This document shows, in pieces, positions 18,888 to 27,992 of a DNA stretch of 64,000 bases. Position numbers and translations under genes: made by a program. Origin of the DNA: Nitrospinota bacterium (lineage in GTDB: Bacteria > Nitrospinota_A > UBA7883 > JACRGQ01). The stretch is from the NCBI GenBank assembly GCA_016217735.1, contig JACRGQ010000027.1, positions 1 through 64,000 on the forward strand, read 5' to 3'. A model generated the notes under the pieces. The model did no database searches, was not told the DNA's origin, and saw nothing but the letters and a program-made list of their open reading frames with translations. The first letter of the stretch is position 1; each line of letters begins with the position of its first letter.

Positions 18888-20396
18888 TCAGATGAACTGG
18901 TCGTGTATCTTCTGGATGGCGCCGTCCTTGAAAATCTTGTTGAACGCCTCCGCCACCAACGGATCGAAATGCCTGCCGGCCCCCTCGATGACGTACTGGT
19001 ACGCCTTTTCCATCGGCCACGGCTCCTTGTACACCCGCTTGTTGGTCAGCGCGTCGAACACGTCGGCCACGGCGGTGATGCGGGCGGCCAGCGGTATCTG
19101 GTATTCCACCAGTCCATCGGGATAGCCGCTGCCATCGAACCGTTCGTGGTGCCAGCGGGCAACCTCGCGTCCCATTTTGAAGAAGCCGCTCTTGCTGTTC
19201 AGTATCGCCTCCCCGTGAACGGAGTGCCCTTTCATCAGGTTGAACTCCTCATCGGTCAAGCTCCCCGGCTTTTTGAGGATGGCGTCGGGGATGGCGATTT
19301 TTCCCACATCGTGCAGGATGCTGGAATAGCTGATCTCTTCCGCCTTGGTCTCGGAATAATTCATAGCCAGCGCGATATGGCGGGTATAGCCCGCGATGCG
19401 GCGGACGTGGTTGCCGGTGTCGGTGTCGCGGTATTCCGAAGCGACGGCGAGCATCATCAACGCTTCCATATTCGCCTCGTGCAGTTCGCTGGTGCGGAAC
19501 TCCACCATTTTTTCCAGGGACTCGTTGAAGGTCTTGAGGCGCAAGTTCGCCATGGAAAGCTCGCTGTAGAGATGGCGCACGCGGATATGCGCCTTGAGCC
19601 GCGCCAAAAACTCCTCGGTGGCGAACGGCTTTATCACATAGTCGTCGGCCCCGGCGTTGAGCAGCATGGCGATGTCTTCCTTGTCCGCCATCGTGGAGAC
19701 GATGAGGATCGGCATGAACGCGTGCTCCTGGCTGCCGCGCACCATGCGGCAAAGCTGGTGCCCGTCCATGTTGGGCATATTGATGTCGCTGACCAGAATG
19801 TCGATGTCCTTGCGCTGTTGCAGGCAGTTCCATGCCTCCATGCCGTCGCGCGCTTCCACCACCGTGTGCCCCTGCTTTTTGAGGATGCCGACGATGATGG
19901 CGCGTATGGTTTCGCTGTCTTCGGCCACCAGTATCGTCTGGGGAACCGTCACATGCTTTACGTCCAGCAAACGCTGAATGCGGGACGCCAGTTTGCCGCG
20001 CGGGAACGGGGTAACGAGGTAATCCACCGCGCCGGCGGCGAACGCCGCGCGTTGCTGTTCAGGAGTTCCCCGCTGCGTCACGAAAAGCACCGGAATGTCG
20101 CGGGTGGCGCGGATGCTTTTCAGGCGGCGGCAGACATCGATGCCGCCCATCTTCGGCAGATCCACCTGCATGGTGATGGCGTCCGGCCTTTCCTTTTCCG
20201 CCAATGCCAGCGCCATTTCACCGTCTTCGGCGATCAAAAATTCCAGCGAAAGCTCGGCCAATTCGCTTTGCAGTACCATCCAGGCGATTTTATTGTCTTC
20301 AACAATCAATATCGTGCGCGGTTTGGCCGGCTCCGATAGAAGGGCGGCCGCATTGTCGGCGGACATTTTCGCTTCGGCCTCTTTCGTTTTTGGCAT
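18888..20396 (-). CDS. Dual-receiver HD-GYP response regulator (cyclic-di-GMP phosphodiesterase)
   Basis: A 502-residue protein with two receiver domains and an HD-GYP domain. Receiver 1 (about 28-146) keeps the acidic pair (VEDN) but has Gln77 instead of the phosphoacceptor Asp (TMQVDLP) and Thr129 instead of the conserved Lys (LVTPF). Receiver 2 (about 153-270) is canonical: AEDS, Asp204 in SDINMPNMDG, VST, IKPF. The output domain has SILHDVGK and HHERFDGSGYPDGL, the catalytic HD and GYP motifs that hydrolyse c-di-GMP. The ATG at 20396 lacks a Shine-Dalgarno sequence but has TATACT 7 nt upstream; an internal ATG at 20366 is the alternative. Confidence 0.92.
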   Translation of the reverse strand: MPKTKEAEAKMSADNAAALLSEPAKPRTILIVEDNKIAWMVLQSELAELSLEFLIAEDGEMALALAEKERPDAITMQVDLPKMGGIDVCRRLKSIRATRDIPVLFVTQRGTPEQQRAAFAAGAVDYLVTPFPRGKLASRIQRLLDVKHVTVPQTILVAEDSETIRAIIVGILKKQGHTVVEARDGMEAWNCLQQRKDIDILVSDINMPNMDGHQLCRMVRGSQEHAFMPILIVSTMADKEDIAMLLNAGADDYVIKPFATEEFLARLKAHIRVRHLYSELSMANLRLKTFNESLEKMVEFRTSELHEANMEALMMLAVASEYRDTDTGNHVRRIAGYTRHIALAMNYSETKAEEISYSSILHDVGKIAIPDAILKKPGSLTDEEFNLMKGHSVHGEAILNSKSGFFKMGREVARWHHERFDGSGYPDGLVEYQIPLAARITAVADVFDALTNKRVYKEPWPMEKAYQYVIEGAGRHFDPLVAEAFNKIFKDGAIQKIHDQFI

Positions 20397-20403
20397 AATA
20401 ATC

Positions 20404-20464
20404 AGTATACCCCAAAGAAGAATGCCGCGCGATTCAAGAATTGCTCGTAACATTCAAGAATTGC
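20404..20464 (-). promoter_or_regulatory. Promoter region of the HD-GYP gene with 13-bp direct repeats
   Basis: TATACT (20409-20404 on minus) ends 7 nt before the ATG. Upstream lie two identical direct repeats, ATTCAAGAATTGC at 20432-20444 and 20452-20464, exactly 20 bp apart. This spacing places them on one DNA face, as for tandem binding of a regulator. Confidence 0.45.
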
Positions 20465-20483
20465 GCCGCGTGCGCAAGGAGGG

Positions 20484-20516
20484 GCCCCCGGAGTGTGTCC
20501 GGCTCCGGGGGCTTTT
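20484..20516 (+). terminator. GC-rich hairpin with T-tract
   Basis: GCCCCCGGA (20484-20492) pairs with TCCGGGGGC (20504-20512), followed by TTTT on the plus strand. The gene that ends nearest is the haem-porin gene on the minus strand, for which this hairpin lies 35 nt past the stop but without a T-tract. The direction of action is therefore uncertain. Confidence 0.45.
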
Positions 20517-20550
20517 GAATGAGACTGGGCGTTTTAGAGAGGAGGAGGAG

Positions 20551-21963
20551 TTAGATCGCCCAATCCCATAGGAGGAACAGCTTGTTTTGCAGGTCATAAC
20601 TCCCGCCGTTGCCCATCATCCGCGCCTGTTCGTTCGAGGTGTCAAGCGTCCACTGCAAGCTGATGCGCGCGTTCTGCGCGGGCAACGCTTCCCACTTAAG
20701 CTCGAACTGCGACACTGTGGCGGGGGCAATGGAGGCCGTGACGCCGTTCACGGTCTGCTCGTAATCCTTCACGGTGGAAGTGCCGTAACGCATGCCGAAA
20801 TTCATGAAGGGGCTGATGCGGTAAATCCACGCCACCGCCAAACCGGTCCGCTTCATCTGCGTCTGCGTGTATGTATTAACCCCGCTCACCCTCTGTCCGA
20901 CGGAGAAATTATTCATGTCATAGGCCGCTTCCAATTCCCATCGGTCGGCACGGTAATTCATGGCGAAAAGATAGTCCTGCGTTTTTTCGTCGGTGTTCAG
21001 GCGATCCGGGGCGAACTCGTTAGCCGCCGCGGCCGTCTGCCCCAAGTCGTAGGCATAGCCCGGTGCGGCCGGCTTGAAAAGGAGCTCGCCGCTCTTGTTG
21101 TCCCAGTAGCGGAACGAGCCGGCAAAACCGCCGAGATCGACACGGGCCATCAGGCTGTATGCGCTGCCGCGGGTGCTCACCCCTTGCCCCACGCGGCGGC
21201 TGCCGGAGACCACCACCACATCGTAGCTGAACGGGCCGTAATCCGGATTGCCGAAAAAGCGTAATCCGCTGTCGGTATAGCCGAGCCCCAGCCCCACATC
21301 GCGCGCGCCGGCGTTCAGGTTTCCGAAAAACGCCGGATTGGCCGAACCGAACCATTCACGGTTCGGTGAAACGGCGTCCGAATCGGCGGTGCGGAGACCG
21401 CCAAGGTCGACGCCTAAATAACCGGGACCGAAAATATTGGCGACACTGAGGTGCCCTTGGTCGATGTCGGTTTTGCCCACTTGGTACGCGGCGAAGTAAC
21501 CGATGTCCTGCTCAATCGTGCCGGCGGCATACAGACCCATCGTATTGCCGTTCATGCAGCAGGGAAAATTGTTCGCCTGATCGCCGTTCGGCCCCGACTT
21601 CGGCCCGAACACCGAAAGCCCTCCGCTCATCCGCAAACTTAACGGGGGATTTGCCTTGCCGGTATCAAGATGCAGGTCCAGCGCGGGGGATATTTTTCCC
21701 GTCTCGGAGCCATCGCGGGAGTCGGACATCTGGTAGGCATTCATCTTATACTTGAATCCCTCCGCATTGAGCCGCGGCCAAACCGTGTGGCAGAGGGTGC
21801 AGGGAGCGTTGTGCTTTTTGGCAAACGCGGGAATCGCCTCGGCCCGGTCGGGCACGGCGAAAAACGCCAGCGCCAAAGGAATTAAAAAAACGAAACCGCG
21901 AAGGCGGACACTGGCATTAATATGCCTGATTGCGGTGGTGATGCTGTACTGAATGGAACCCAA
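20551..21963 (-). CDS. Monohaem cytochrome c-porin fusion (Cyc2-like outer-membrane protein)
   Basis: A 470-residue protein. After a signal peptide ending near DRAEA comes IPAFAKKHNAPCTLCHTVWP with a single CxxCH haem site, followed by RLNAEGFKYKMNAYQ. The rest is rich in alternating aromatic/polar beta strands (for example YFAAYQVGK, SYDVVVVSG, AGSFRYWDN, WELEAAYDM, INFGMRYG-like, ISLQWTLD) and ends LFLLWDWAI, as expected for an outer-membrane barrel. The family includes Cyc2, which oxidises extracellular Fe(II), but also unproved relatives. TTG at 21963 is chosen because AAGGAGG lies 6 nt upstream. CcmH in this window would support haem attachment. Confidence 0.72.
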   Translation of the reverse strand: MGSIQYSITTAIRHINASVRLRGFVFLIPLALAFFAVPDRAEAIPAFAKKHNAPCTLCHTVWPRLNAEGFKYKMNAYQMSDSRDGSETGKISPALDLHLDTGKANPPLSLRMSGGLSVFGPKSGPNGDQANNFPCCMNGNTMGLYAAGTIEQDIGYFAAYQVGKTDIDQGHLSVANIFGPGYLGVDLGGLRTADSDAVSPNREWFGSANPAFFGNLNAGARDVGLGLGYTDSGLRFFGNPDYGPFSYDVVVVSGSRRVGQGVSTRGSAYSLMARVDLGGFAGSFRYWDNKSGELLFKPAAPGYAYDLGQTAAAANEFAPDRLNTDEKTQDYLFAMNYRADRWELEAAYDMNNFSVGQRVSGVNTYTQTQMKRTGLAVAWIYRISPFMNFGMRYGTSTVKDYEQTVNGVTASIAPATVSQFELKWEALPAQNARISLQWTLDTSNEQARMMGNGGSYDLQNKLFLLWDWAI

Positions 21964-22116
21964 GTCAGTCCTCCTTGTTGGAAAATGTATATCAACAGTA
22001 AATAAAAGTCAACAAATATCTTTTAAATATTTATATGTTATTCTTAGCATATATGAAAGGGTTAACCTATTCATTTTTTCATCGTCCCTCCCCACCCCCG
22101 TCCCGAATCTTGGAGG

Positions 22117-22146
22117 TTTCAATTGCCGCACGATGCGACATATAAT
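22117..22146 (+). promoter_or_regulatory. Candidate promoter of the CHASE2 cyclase gene
   Basis: A perfect -10 TATAAT at 22141-22146 has a weak -35 (TTTCAA, 22117-22122) at 18 bp. The ATG is 20 nt downstream with GGGAG in between. The AT-rich stretch 21980-22080 upstream may act as an UP element. Confidence 0.4.
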
Positions 22147-22166
22147 CGTTCCGGGAGCGCAGGGGA

Positions 22167-24290
22167 ATGAATAAAAAGAAAGCCACAACCGTTTTAGGCC
22201 TCGCGGGGGGGGCATTCCTCATCACTTTTTTACTCTTCCAGTTCGGCTTCTTCAAAAAATTCGAATACCTGGTTTATGACCAGGCGGCGAAATGGGTACG
22301 TATCCCCAAAGCCGCATCAGATCAGGTGGCAATCATCATGGTCGACGAAGCATCACTCCAGGCGCTTAACGCAACGGTCGGCCGCTGGCCTTGGCCGCGC
22401 GCCCTGTTCGCCGACTTTCTCGAATTCATCATGATGGGGGAACCGCGGGCCGTCCTCTTCGATATCCTTTTCACTGAAACGCATTTTCCCCGCGATGCCA
22501 AAGGAAAACTCAACCCCGACGACAACGCGCTGGTGGCCGCCACGGCGCAAAGCGGCCGGATGACCCTTTCGATGCAACTTATCAAGGATACCGAAGACGA
22601 AAAGAATAAAGGCCTCATGAACCGCCCCCTCCCGCGGGACTTTCTCGACCGCTACGCGATGAAAGGGATCACCGGCGCGATGCCGGGGGCCGGAGAGAAC
22701 AACAACTACTACATCCCCATCACCGAACTCTACCGTGTGGCGCACAACGTCGGCGTGGTTGAATTCGCGCCCGATGAAGACGGAGTATACCGCCGCACCC
22801 GTCCCCTCCGCGAATACGGGGGGTACTATTTTCCCGTGCTGGGCGACGCCCCCTTCCTTGAGGGAAAGCGGGTCGTCACCACCGGCTCGTCCCTCGTCAC
22901 GGAAGACCACACCGTTCCGCTCGACGCCGAGGGGAAATACCTCATCAATGTTTACGGCAAATTCAACACCTACTCGATCAGCGGCATCTTCGCCTCGCTG
23001 CAAAAAATCCGCGCGGGCGAATTTGAAAACCTCATGGTCGACCCGGCGGAATTCAAGGACAAAATCGTCTATGTGGGGGCAAGCGCGGTGGGGGTGGAAG
23101 ATTTGAAGCCGACCGCCATGGCCCCCCTCTCTCCCGGCGTCTTCCTGCACGCATCGCTCGCCAGCAATTTCATCCTCAACGATTTCCTCGTTCCGCCGCG
23201 CCCCGGCGTCACCGTGGCGTTGCTGCTGCTCTTCTCGGTCATCGGCTCCGCGGGAACGTTCTACGTGCGCTTTTTCGCGCTTAAATTAGCGATCCCCGCC
23301 GCCGCGGCGGCGGCGCTGGCGGGAGGTTACTACTACAGTTTCTCGCACAACCAACTGATCGATTTCATTCCCCCCTTCGCCGCCATCGTCCTTTCCAGCG
23401 CCGGCTCCTTCGCCTACCAGGTGCTTACCGAAGGGCGCGAAAAGGCGCGGGTGCGCCAGATGTTCTCGCAGTACGTCTCCCCCGAGGTGCTGACGATGAT
23501 GACCGAATCCCCCACCGACCTCGCCCGCCTGGGCGCCGGCACCAAGGAGGATATCTCGGTGCTCTTTTCCGACATCCGCGGTTTCACCACCTTCTCGGAC
23601 AAGACCTCCCCCGAACAGGTGGTCGCCATGCTCAACACCCACTTCAACCACATGACGGACGCAATCTTCCGCACGCGGGGAACCATCGACAAATTCATCG
23701 GCGACGCCATCATGGCCTACTGGGGCGCGCCCGTGAGGCTGCCGGATCACGCCATGCGGGCGGTCGCCGCCGCCATCGACATGACCAAACTGCTGACGAC
23801 GGTCAACGCGGAACTGGCGCAGAAAGGAATCGTGATGGATCTGCACATCGGCATCGGCATCAACTCGGGCGAAGCAATCGTGGGAAACATCGGCTCGGAA
23901 AAAAAGCTGAATTTCACCGTTATCGGCGATACGGTGAACCTCGCCTCCCGGCTGGAGTCGCTCAACAAAAATTACGGCGCGCCGATCATCATCTCCGAAT
24001 TTACTTACCGCAAATTGGATAGTAAAATGATTTGCAGGACTTTGGACCGCGTGCATGTGCGCGGCAAAGCCGAACCGGTCCGGATTTACGAAGCGATGGT
24101 CTATGGCGGCGATGCGGAAAAGGGCGCCGCCGAAGAACAGGCGGCCCTCACCAACCGGGCTTTCGAGGCATACGAAAAAGGTGATTATAAATCGGCCCTG
24201 GAAATGTACAATAGAGTCGATAACGCCACGTTGAAGGAACTTTTTACGTCGCGGTGTAAAAAAGAACTTGGAGAAGGGAATGAACGGTAA
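22167..24290 (+). CDS. Membrane adenylate cyclase with CHASE2 sensor
   Basis: A 707-residue protein: N-terminal membrane helix, a large extracytoplasmic CHASE2 domain (about 40-330; VAIIMVDEASLQAL, GRWPWPRAL, AVLFDILFTE, KIVYVGASAVG), three membrane helices (about 345-420) and a class III cyclase domain. Metal Asp residues sit in FSDIRGFT and FIGDAIMAY; the substrate Lys precedes FIGD and a Thr (TVIGDTVN) takes the adenine-selecting Asp/Thr position, with Asn and Arg in VNLASRLE. These residues predict cAMP synthesis as in CyaB. A short TPR-like C-terminal helix pair (RAFEAYEKGDYKSALEMYN) follows. Confidence 0.92.
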   Translation: MNKKKATTVLGLAGGAFLITFLLFQFGFFKKFEYLVYDQAAKWVRIPKAASDQVAIIMVDEASLQALNATVGRWPWPRALFADFLEFIMMGEPRAVLFDILFTETHFPRDAKGKLNPDDNALVAATAQSGRMTLSMQLIKDTEDEKNKGLMNRPLPRDFLDRYAMKGITGAMPGAGENNNYYIPITELYRVAHNVGVVEFAPDEDGVYRRTRPLREYGGYYFPVLGDAPFLEGKRVVTTGSSLVTEDHTVPLDAEGKYLINVYGKFNTYSISGIFASLQKIRAGEFENLMVDPAEFKDKIVYVGASAVGVEDLKPTAMAPLSPGVFLHASLASNFILNDFLVPPRPGVTVALLLLFSVIGSAGTFYVRFFALKLAIPAAAAAALAGGYYYSFSHNQLIDFIPPFAAIVLSSAGSFAYQVLTEGREKARVRQMFSQYVSPEVLTMMTESPTDLARLGAGTKEDISVLFSDIRGFTTFSDKTSPEQVVAMLNTHFNHMTDAIFRTRGTIDKFIGDAIMAYWGAPVRLPDHAMRAVAAAIDMTKLLTTVNAELAQKGIVMDLHIGIGINSGEAIVGNIGSEKKLNFTVIGDTVNLASRLESLNKNYGAPIIISEFTYRKLDSKMICRTLDRVHVRGKAEPVRIYEAMVYGGDAEKGAAEEQAALTNRAFEAYEKGDYKSALEMYNRVDNATLKELFTSRCKKELGEGNER

Positions 24291-24393
24291 CCGCGCCCGG
24301 TTATGGCGCGGGAACCGGGCATTGGCGCACGGACATTAAGGAACTCATTACCGCGCGGCGCAAGGAAAAACTTGAACTACAGGAGGATTTCCA

Positions 24394-24873
24394 ATGAAAC
24401 GAGCATTGTTGATAACCGCCATTCTGGCTCTGCTGCCCGGCATGGCCGCCGCCGCGGATGCCCTGTTCGTGCAAAGCGCCAAAGCCAAAATAATGAGCGA
24501 GCCCAACTTCAAGGCGGAGACGGTCGGTACCGTTAACCGCGGCGACCGGCTGGAGCGGATGGAAACCAAAGACGCATGGTTCAAAGTGAAAACGGGCGGC
24601 AAAGCCGGCTGGATTAACCGCCTGGCGGTGGCCGATACGCCGCCGATGGATAAAGTAACCGTAATCACCGCCGATGCGGAAGACCTGCAGGAAAAATCGC
24701 GCAAGCGGAGCAGCGCCATTACCAGCGCCGCGGCCGCCCGCGGCCTTTCGGACGCCGAACGCAAACGGATGAGCGACATCGGGCAGGCCGATCACCAATC
24801 CCTGGCCCGCCTGGAAAAAGTGTCCGGCTCGATAACCGACCAGGAACTCCTGGACTTTGAAGCGGGGAACTGA
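24394..24873 (+). CDS. Periplasmic SH3-domain protein
   Basis: A 159-residue protein with a signal peptide (MKRALLITAILALLPGMAAA) and one bacterial SH3 domain (about 23-78: FVQSAKAKIMSEPNFKAETV, GTVNRGDRLERME, WFKVKTGGKAGWINRL). The rest is a charged helical region. AGGAGG lies 7 nt before the ATG. It starts a run of four envelope genes in which the next, an M48 peptidase, follows after 4 nt, so the SH3 protein may be a cell-wall-binding partner. Confidence 0.78.
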   Translation: MKRALLITAILALLPGMAAAADALFVQSAKAKIMSEPNFKAETVGTVNRGDRLERMETKDAWFKVKTGGKAGWINRLAVADTPPMDKVTVITADAEDLQEKSRKRSSAITSAAAARGLSDAERKRMSDIGQADHQSLARLEKVSGSITDQELLDFEAGN

Positions 24874-24877
24874 CGCC

Positions 24878-25708
24878 ATGATGAAAAAAATCATTTTTGC
24901 CACCGCAGCCGCCGCGCTGTTCGTCCTCCCCGCCGCCGCCGAAGACACCAAACACCTCCGGCAGCACCATATGATGCAGACCGTCAGCGCGGACGACATC
25001 AAGGCCGAGATCAGCTTCGGCAAAGAGGTTGGCGCCCGCATCCTGGGCAAATACCCGCTCGTGCATAACGAGCCCCTTACCCGCTATGCCAACCTCCTGG
25101 CGAAATCGCTGGCCCAATATTCCAACCGCCCTGAAATATCCTTCACCGTGGGAGTGCTGGACACCGACATGATCAACGGCTTCGCCGCCCCCGGCGGCTA
25201 CATCTTCATTACCCGCGGCGCCATCGAAGCGATGGACGATGAGGCGGAACTGGCCGCGGTTATCGGACACGAGATGATACATGTCTGCCAGCGCCACATC
25301 GTAAAAGAGCTGAACATACACGGTTCGGACAGTTCCCCCGTTTCCGGCTTTGCCCACGTCATCGGGGGCGCGGGGGAAGCGGCGAACCTCACCTTCGTCC
25401 GCGCGTTGGACGAAGCGATAAACATCCTCTTCGAGCGCGGCTACAAAAAGCAGGATGAGATCGAGGCCGACACCTTGGGGATAACGCTGGCGGCCAACAC
25501 CGGCTACGACCCCGCCGCCCTCGTCCGCTACTTCAAGAAAATAAAAGGGGGGCTGGAAAAGGAAACCGCCTCAATACGAAAACTGCACCCGTCCTTTGAT
25601 GAACGGATACAATGGATCAACTTGGCCATCGAAAAGGACGGTCTGGGGGGAAACGGCTTTAAAACAGGCAAGGAGAGGTTTAATGGCATCCTGGCACGAA
25701 AGGGTTAA
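24878..25708 (+). CDS. Periplasmic M48-family metallopeptidase
   Basis: A 276-residue protein with a signal peptide (IIFATAAAALFVLPAAA) and a zincin core: HEMIH (in VIGHEMIHVCQRH) and the downstream Glu in QDEIEADTLG. The GFAAPGGYIFITRG segment precedes the motif as in BepA/LoiP-type peptidases, which survey outer-membrane proteins. There is no C-terminal TPR. The following outer-membrane protein gene overlaps its last 26 nt, suggesting shared expression. Confidence 0.88.
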   Translation: MMKKIIFATAAAALFVLPAAAEDTKHLRQHHMMQTVSADDIKAEISFGKEVGARILGKYPLVHNEPLTRYANLLAKSLAQYSNRPEISFTVGVLDTDMINGFAAPGGYIFITRGAIEAMDDEAELAAVIGHEMIHVCQRHIVKELNIHGSDSSPVSGFAHVIGGAGEAANLTFVRALDEAINILFERGYKKQDEIEADTLGITLAANTGYDPAALVRYFKKIKGGLEKETASIRKLHPSFDERIQWINLAIEKDGLGGNGFKTGKERFNGILARKG

Positions 25709-26921
25709 AACGTGGGCATGCGCCGCCGCAATGCTGCTGGCCTTCGCCGGCGCGGCGGCCGCGGACGAGTATCACTATAACAGCACCATCATCGGCGAAC
25801 GTCCCGCGGGCATGGCCGGAGCCTACACCGCCGTATCGGACGACGCCTCCGGCCTCTTCCACAACCCGGCGGGAACGGTCTACTCCTATGGCTCGAACCT
25901 ATCCGTCAGCGCCAACGCGTGGACGCGCATCACCAAAAAATATGATAACGCGGGGTTGAATTTCGCCTACGAACGGAAATCGGACAACCTCCAGCCAAAC
26001 TTTTTCGGCGTCGTGCAACACTCCCCTTACGGCACCATCGGCTTCTCCTATGCCGTGCAGGATTCGCTGCTGGAAGAACAGAACCAGACTTTTCCCAACC
26101 CCACGCCGGTGATTGACGAATGGACCATCAACTACCTGAAGGAATACAACGTCTATAACATCGGCCCCTCGATAGCCTGGGACGCTTCCAAAGATCTCAA
26201 GGTGGGCGTCACGCTGTACTTCCACTATAAAAGATACAAACTTTCCAATAATAGCTTCCAGTTTTACGCCGATGGCACCCGCCGGTGGCAGAACAGCGTT
26301 GCCAACCTGACGGAGCAGGGACTCCGCCCCATTGCCGGAGTGCTCTACTCCCCCGAAAATGGCAAGTATTCCATTGGCTTCACCGTAACGCAGACGCTCC
26401 TCCTCGATTCCAGCATCTATATCCAGCAAACGGAAAAAACGCCCAGCGGGACGTATACCACCAACCCCTCCTTCGCCGTGGCGCGCATCAGTGAAAAAGC
26501 AAACTACCCCTACACCGCCAAAATCGGCGCCGCCTACTTCCCGTCAAACGCGCTGCTGATCTCCGGGGATATCTCCTACACCAGCCCCGTCACCGACACT
26601 ATATGGCTCGACCGCCAGCCGGTGGTCAACGCCGCGATTGGGATGGAATACTACACCTCCCCCTCCTTTGCCATCCGCTGCGGTCTTTTCACCGACCGGG
26701 CAAACACCAAAGCGCCGGCCACCGCCGCCGACCCGGAACATATCGACCTGCTGGGACTCTCCCTCAGCGGCAGCTATTTCGTGAAGGGTACCTCCCTCAC
26801 CTTCGGATTTACCGACAGCTTTGGCACTGGCCAGCACTGGATCAACAGCGCAAGCACCGCCAGCGGCACCATGACCGAAAACAGCCTGATGATATTCCTC
26901 GGCACATCCTACAGTTACTAG
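25683..26921 (+). CDS. FadL/OmpP1-like outer-membrane protein
   Basis: A 412-residue barrel protein. A signal peptide (AAAMLLAFAGAAAA) precedes the typical N-terminal element GERPAGMAGAYTAVSDDAS, then GLFHNPAG, the hallmark of FadL/OMPP1 transporters and PorV-like relatives. Many amphipathic strands follow, ending in SLMIFLGTSYSY with a terminal aromatic. ATG at 25683 has GGAG at 7 nt and starts inside the M48 gene. The substrate is unknown; hydrophobic compounds are usual for the family. Confidence 0.8.
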   Translation: MASWHERVKTWACAAAMLLAFAGAAAADEYHYNSTIIGERPAGMAGAYTAVSDDASGLFHNPAGTVYSYGSNLSVSANAWTRITKKYDNAGLNFAYERKSDNLQPNFFGVVQHSPYGTIGFSYAVQDSLLEEQNQTFPNPTPVIDEWTINYLKEYNVYNIGPSIAWDASKDLKVGVTLYFHYKRYKLSNNSFQFYADGTRRWQNSVANLTEQGLRPIAGVLYSPENGKYSIGFTVTQTLLLDSSIYIQQTEKTPSGTYTTNPSFAVARISEKANYPYTAKIGAAYFPSNALLISGDISYTSPVTDTIWLDRQPVVNAAIGMEYYTSPSFAIRCGLFTDRANTKAPATAADPEHIDLLGLSLSGSYFVKGTSLTFGFTDSFGTGQHWINSASTASGTMTENSLMIFLGTSYSY

Positions 26922-26954
26922 CCGTGGAACCGTCATGACAATGACCGTTCCCGC

Positions 26955-27953
26955 ATGAAAAAACTGCTTGCCCTGGCGGGCGCGGCATTTCTGGTTCTGA
27001 TCCTGTTGCTGTTCGCCGCCCTGAAGGAGATCAACGCGCCCGCCGCCGCCACGCACGGCGCGGTAACCGCAACGATAACGCCCGGCATGCACCTTTCACA
27101 GGCGGCCAAGATGCTGGAGGCGGCCGGCGCGGTGAAATCAGCCGCCGCGTTCATCATCGTGGCGAAACTGCACCGGCTGGGCAACAATCTTAAAGCGGGA
27201 GAATATGAACTCGACCCGGGCCAAAAACCGGTCGAACTGCTCCGCCAGCTTGCCGAAGGACGCGTGAAACTGCACCCCTTCACCGTGCCGGAAGGATTCA
27301 CCATGAGGCAGATCGCCGAACTGGCCGCCGCCAAAGGTCTTTGTTCCGCCGCGGATTTCCTCAAGGCCGCCGCCGACAAAAAGTTGCTTGACGAATTTGC
27401 CATCAATGCCGCCAGCGCCGAAGGATACCTGATGCCGGAGACCTACCACTTCCGCAAGGAAGCCGGCGGTTCCGCCGTCGTCCGAACGATGCTTGCCACC
27501 TTCACGAAAAAAACGGCGCCCCTGCGCCGGAAATACCAAGGCCAAACCGCCACGCTGCACCAGATCGTCACCCTCGCCTCCATCGTGGAGAAAGAGGCGG
27601 CCGGGCCGGATGAATACCCGCTCATCGCCGCCGTGTTTTACAATAGGCTGCGCCGCGCCATGCCGTTGCAGGCCGACCCAACCGTGATATATGCCATGCC
27701 GGATTTCGACGGCAACATCCGCAAGAAAGACCTCTCCATCGATTCACCCTACAATACCTACCGCTACCGGGGCCTCCCCCCCGGCCCGATAGCCAACCCC
27801 GGCATGGGCGCCATGGAAGCGGCGTACGCTCCCGCTTCGGCGCATTATCTTTACTTCGTGGCGATGGGCAAGGTTAAAAAACACCACTTCTCCGCCACCC
27901 TCAAAGAGCACAACGAAGCGGTGCGGAAATACCAATTGGGCGGCCGGGGCTGA
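26955..27953 (+). CDS. mltG: Endolytic peptidoglycan transglycosylase
   Basis: A 332-residue YceG-like protein with one N-terminal membrane helix. It has the LysM-like segment and the conserved catalytic region: GYLMPETYHF, LASIVEKEA with the catalytic Glu, PLQADPTVIYA, and SPYNTYRYRGLPPGPIANPG. MltG cuts nascent glycan strands at the inner membrane and sets their length. The gene is followed by a perfect hairpin. The rodA and mrdA genes elsewhere in the window belong to the same wall-synthesis process. Confidence 0.93.
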   Translation: MKKLLALAGAAFLVLILLLFAALKEINAPAAATHGAVTATITPGMHLSQAAKMLEAAGAVKSAAAFIIVAKLHRLGNNLKAGEYELDPGQKPVELLRQLAEGRVKLHPFTVPEGFTMRQIAELAAAKGLCSAADFLKAAADKKLLDEFAINAASAEGYLMPETYHFRKEAGGSAVVRTMLATFTKKTAPLRRKYQGQTATLHQIVTLASIVEKEAAGPDEYPLIAAVFYNRLRRAMPLQADPTVIYAMPDFDGNIRKKDLSIDSPYNTYRYRGLPPGPIANPGMGAMEAAYAPASAHYLYFVAMGKVKKHHFSATLKEHNEAVRKYQLGGRG

Positions 27954-27980
27954 CCCGCTTTATTCACAGAATAAAGCGGG
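27954..27980 (+). terminator. Perfect 11-bp stem after mltG
   Basis: CCCGCTTTATT, loop CACAG, AATAAAGCGGG begins directly after the mltG stop. There is no T-tract, so its strength as an intrinsic terminator is uncertain. Confidence 0.5.
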
Positions 27981-27992
27981 AAAACCGTCAAG

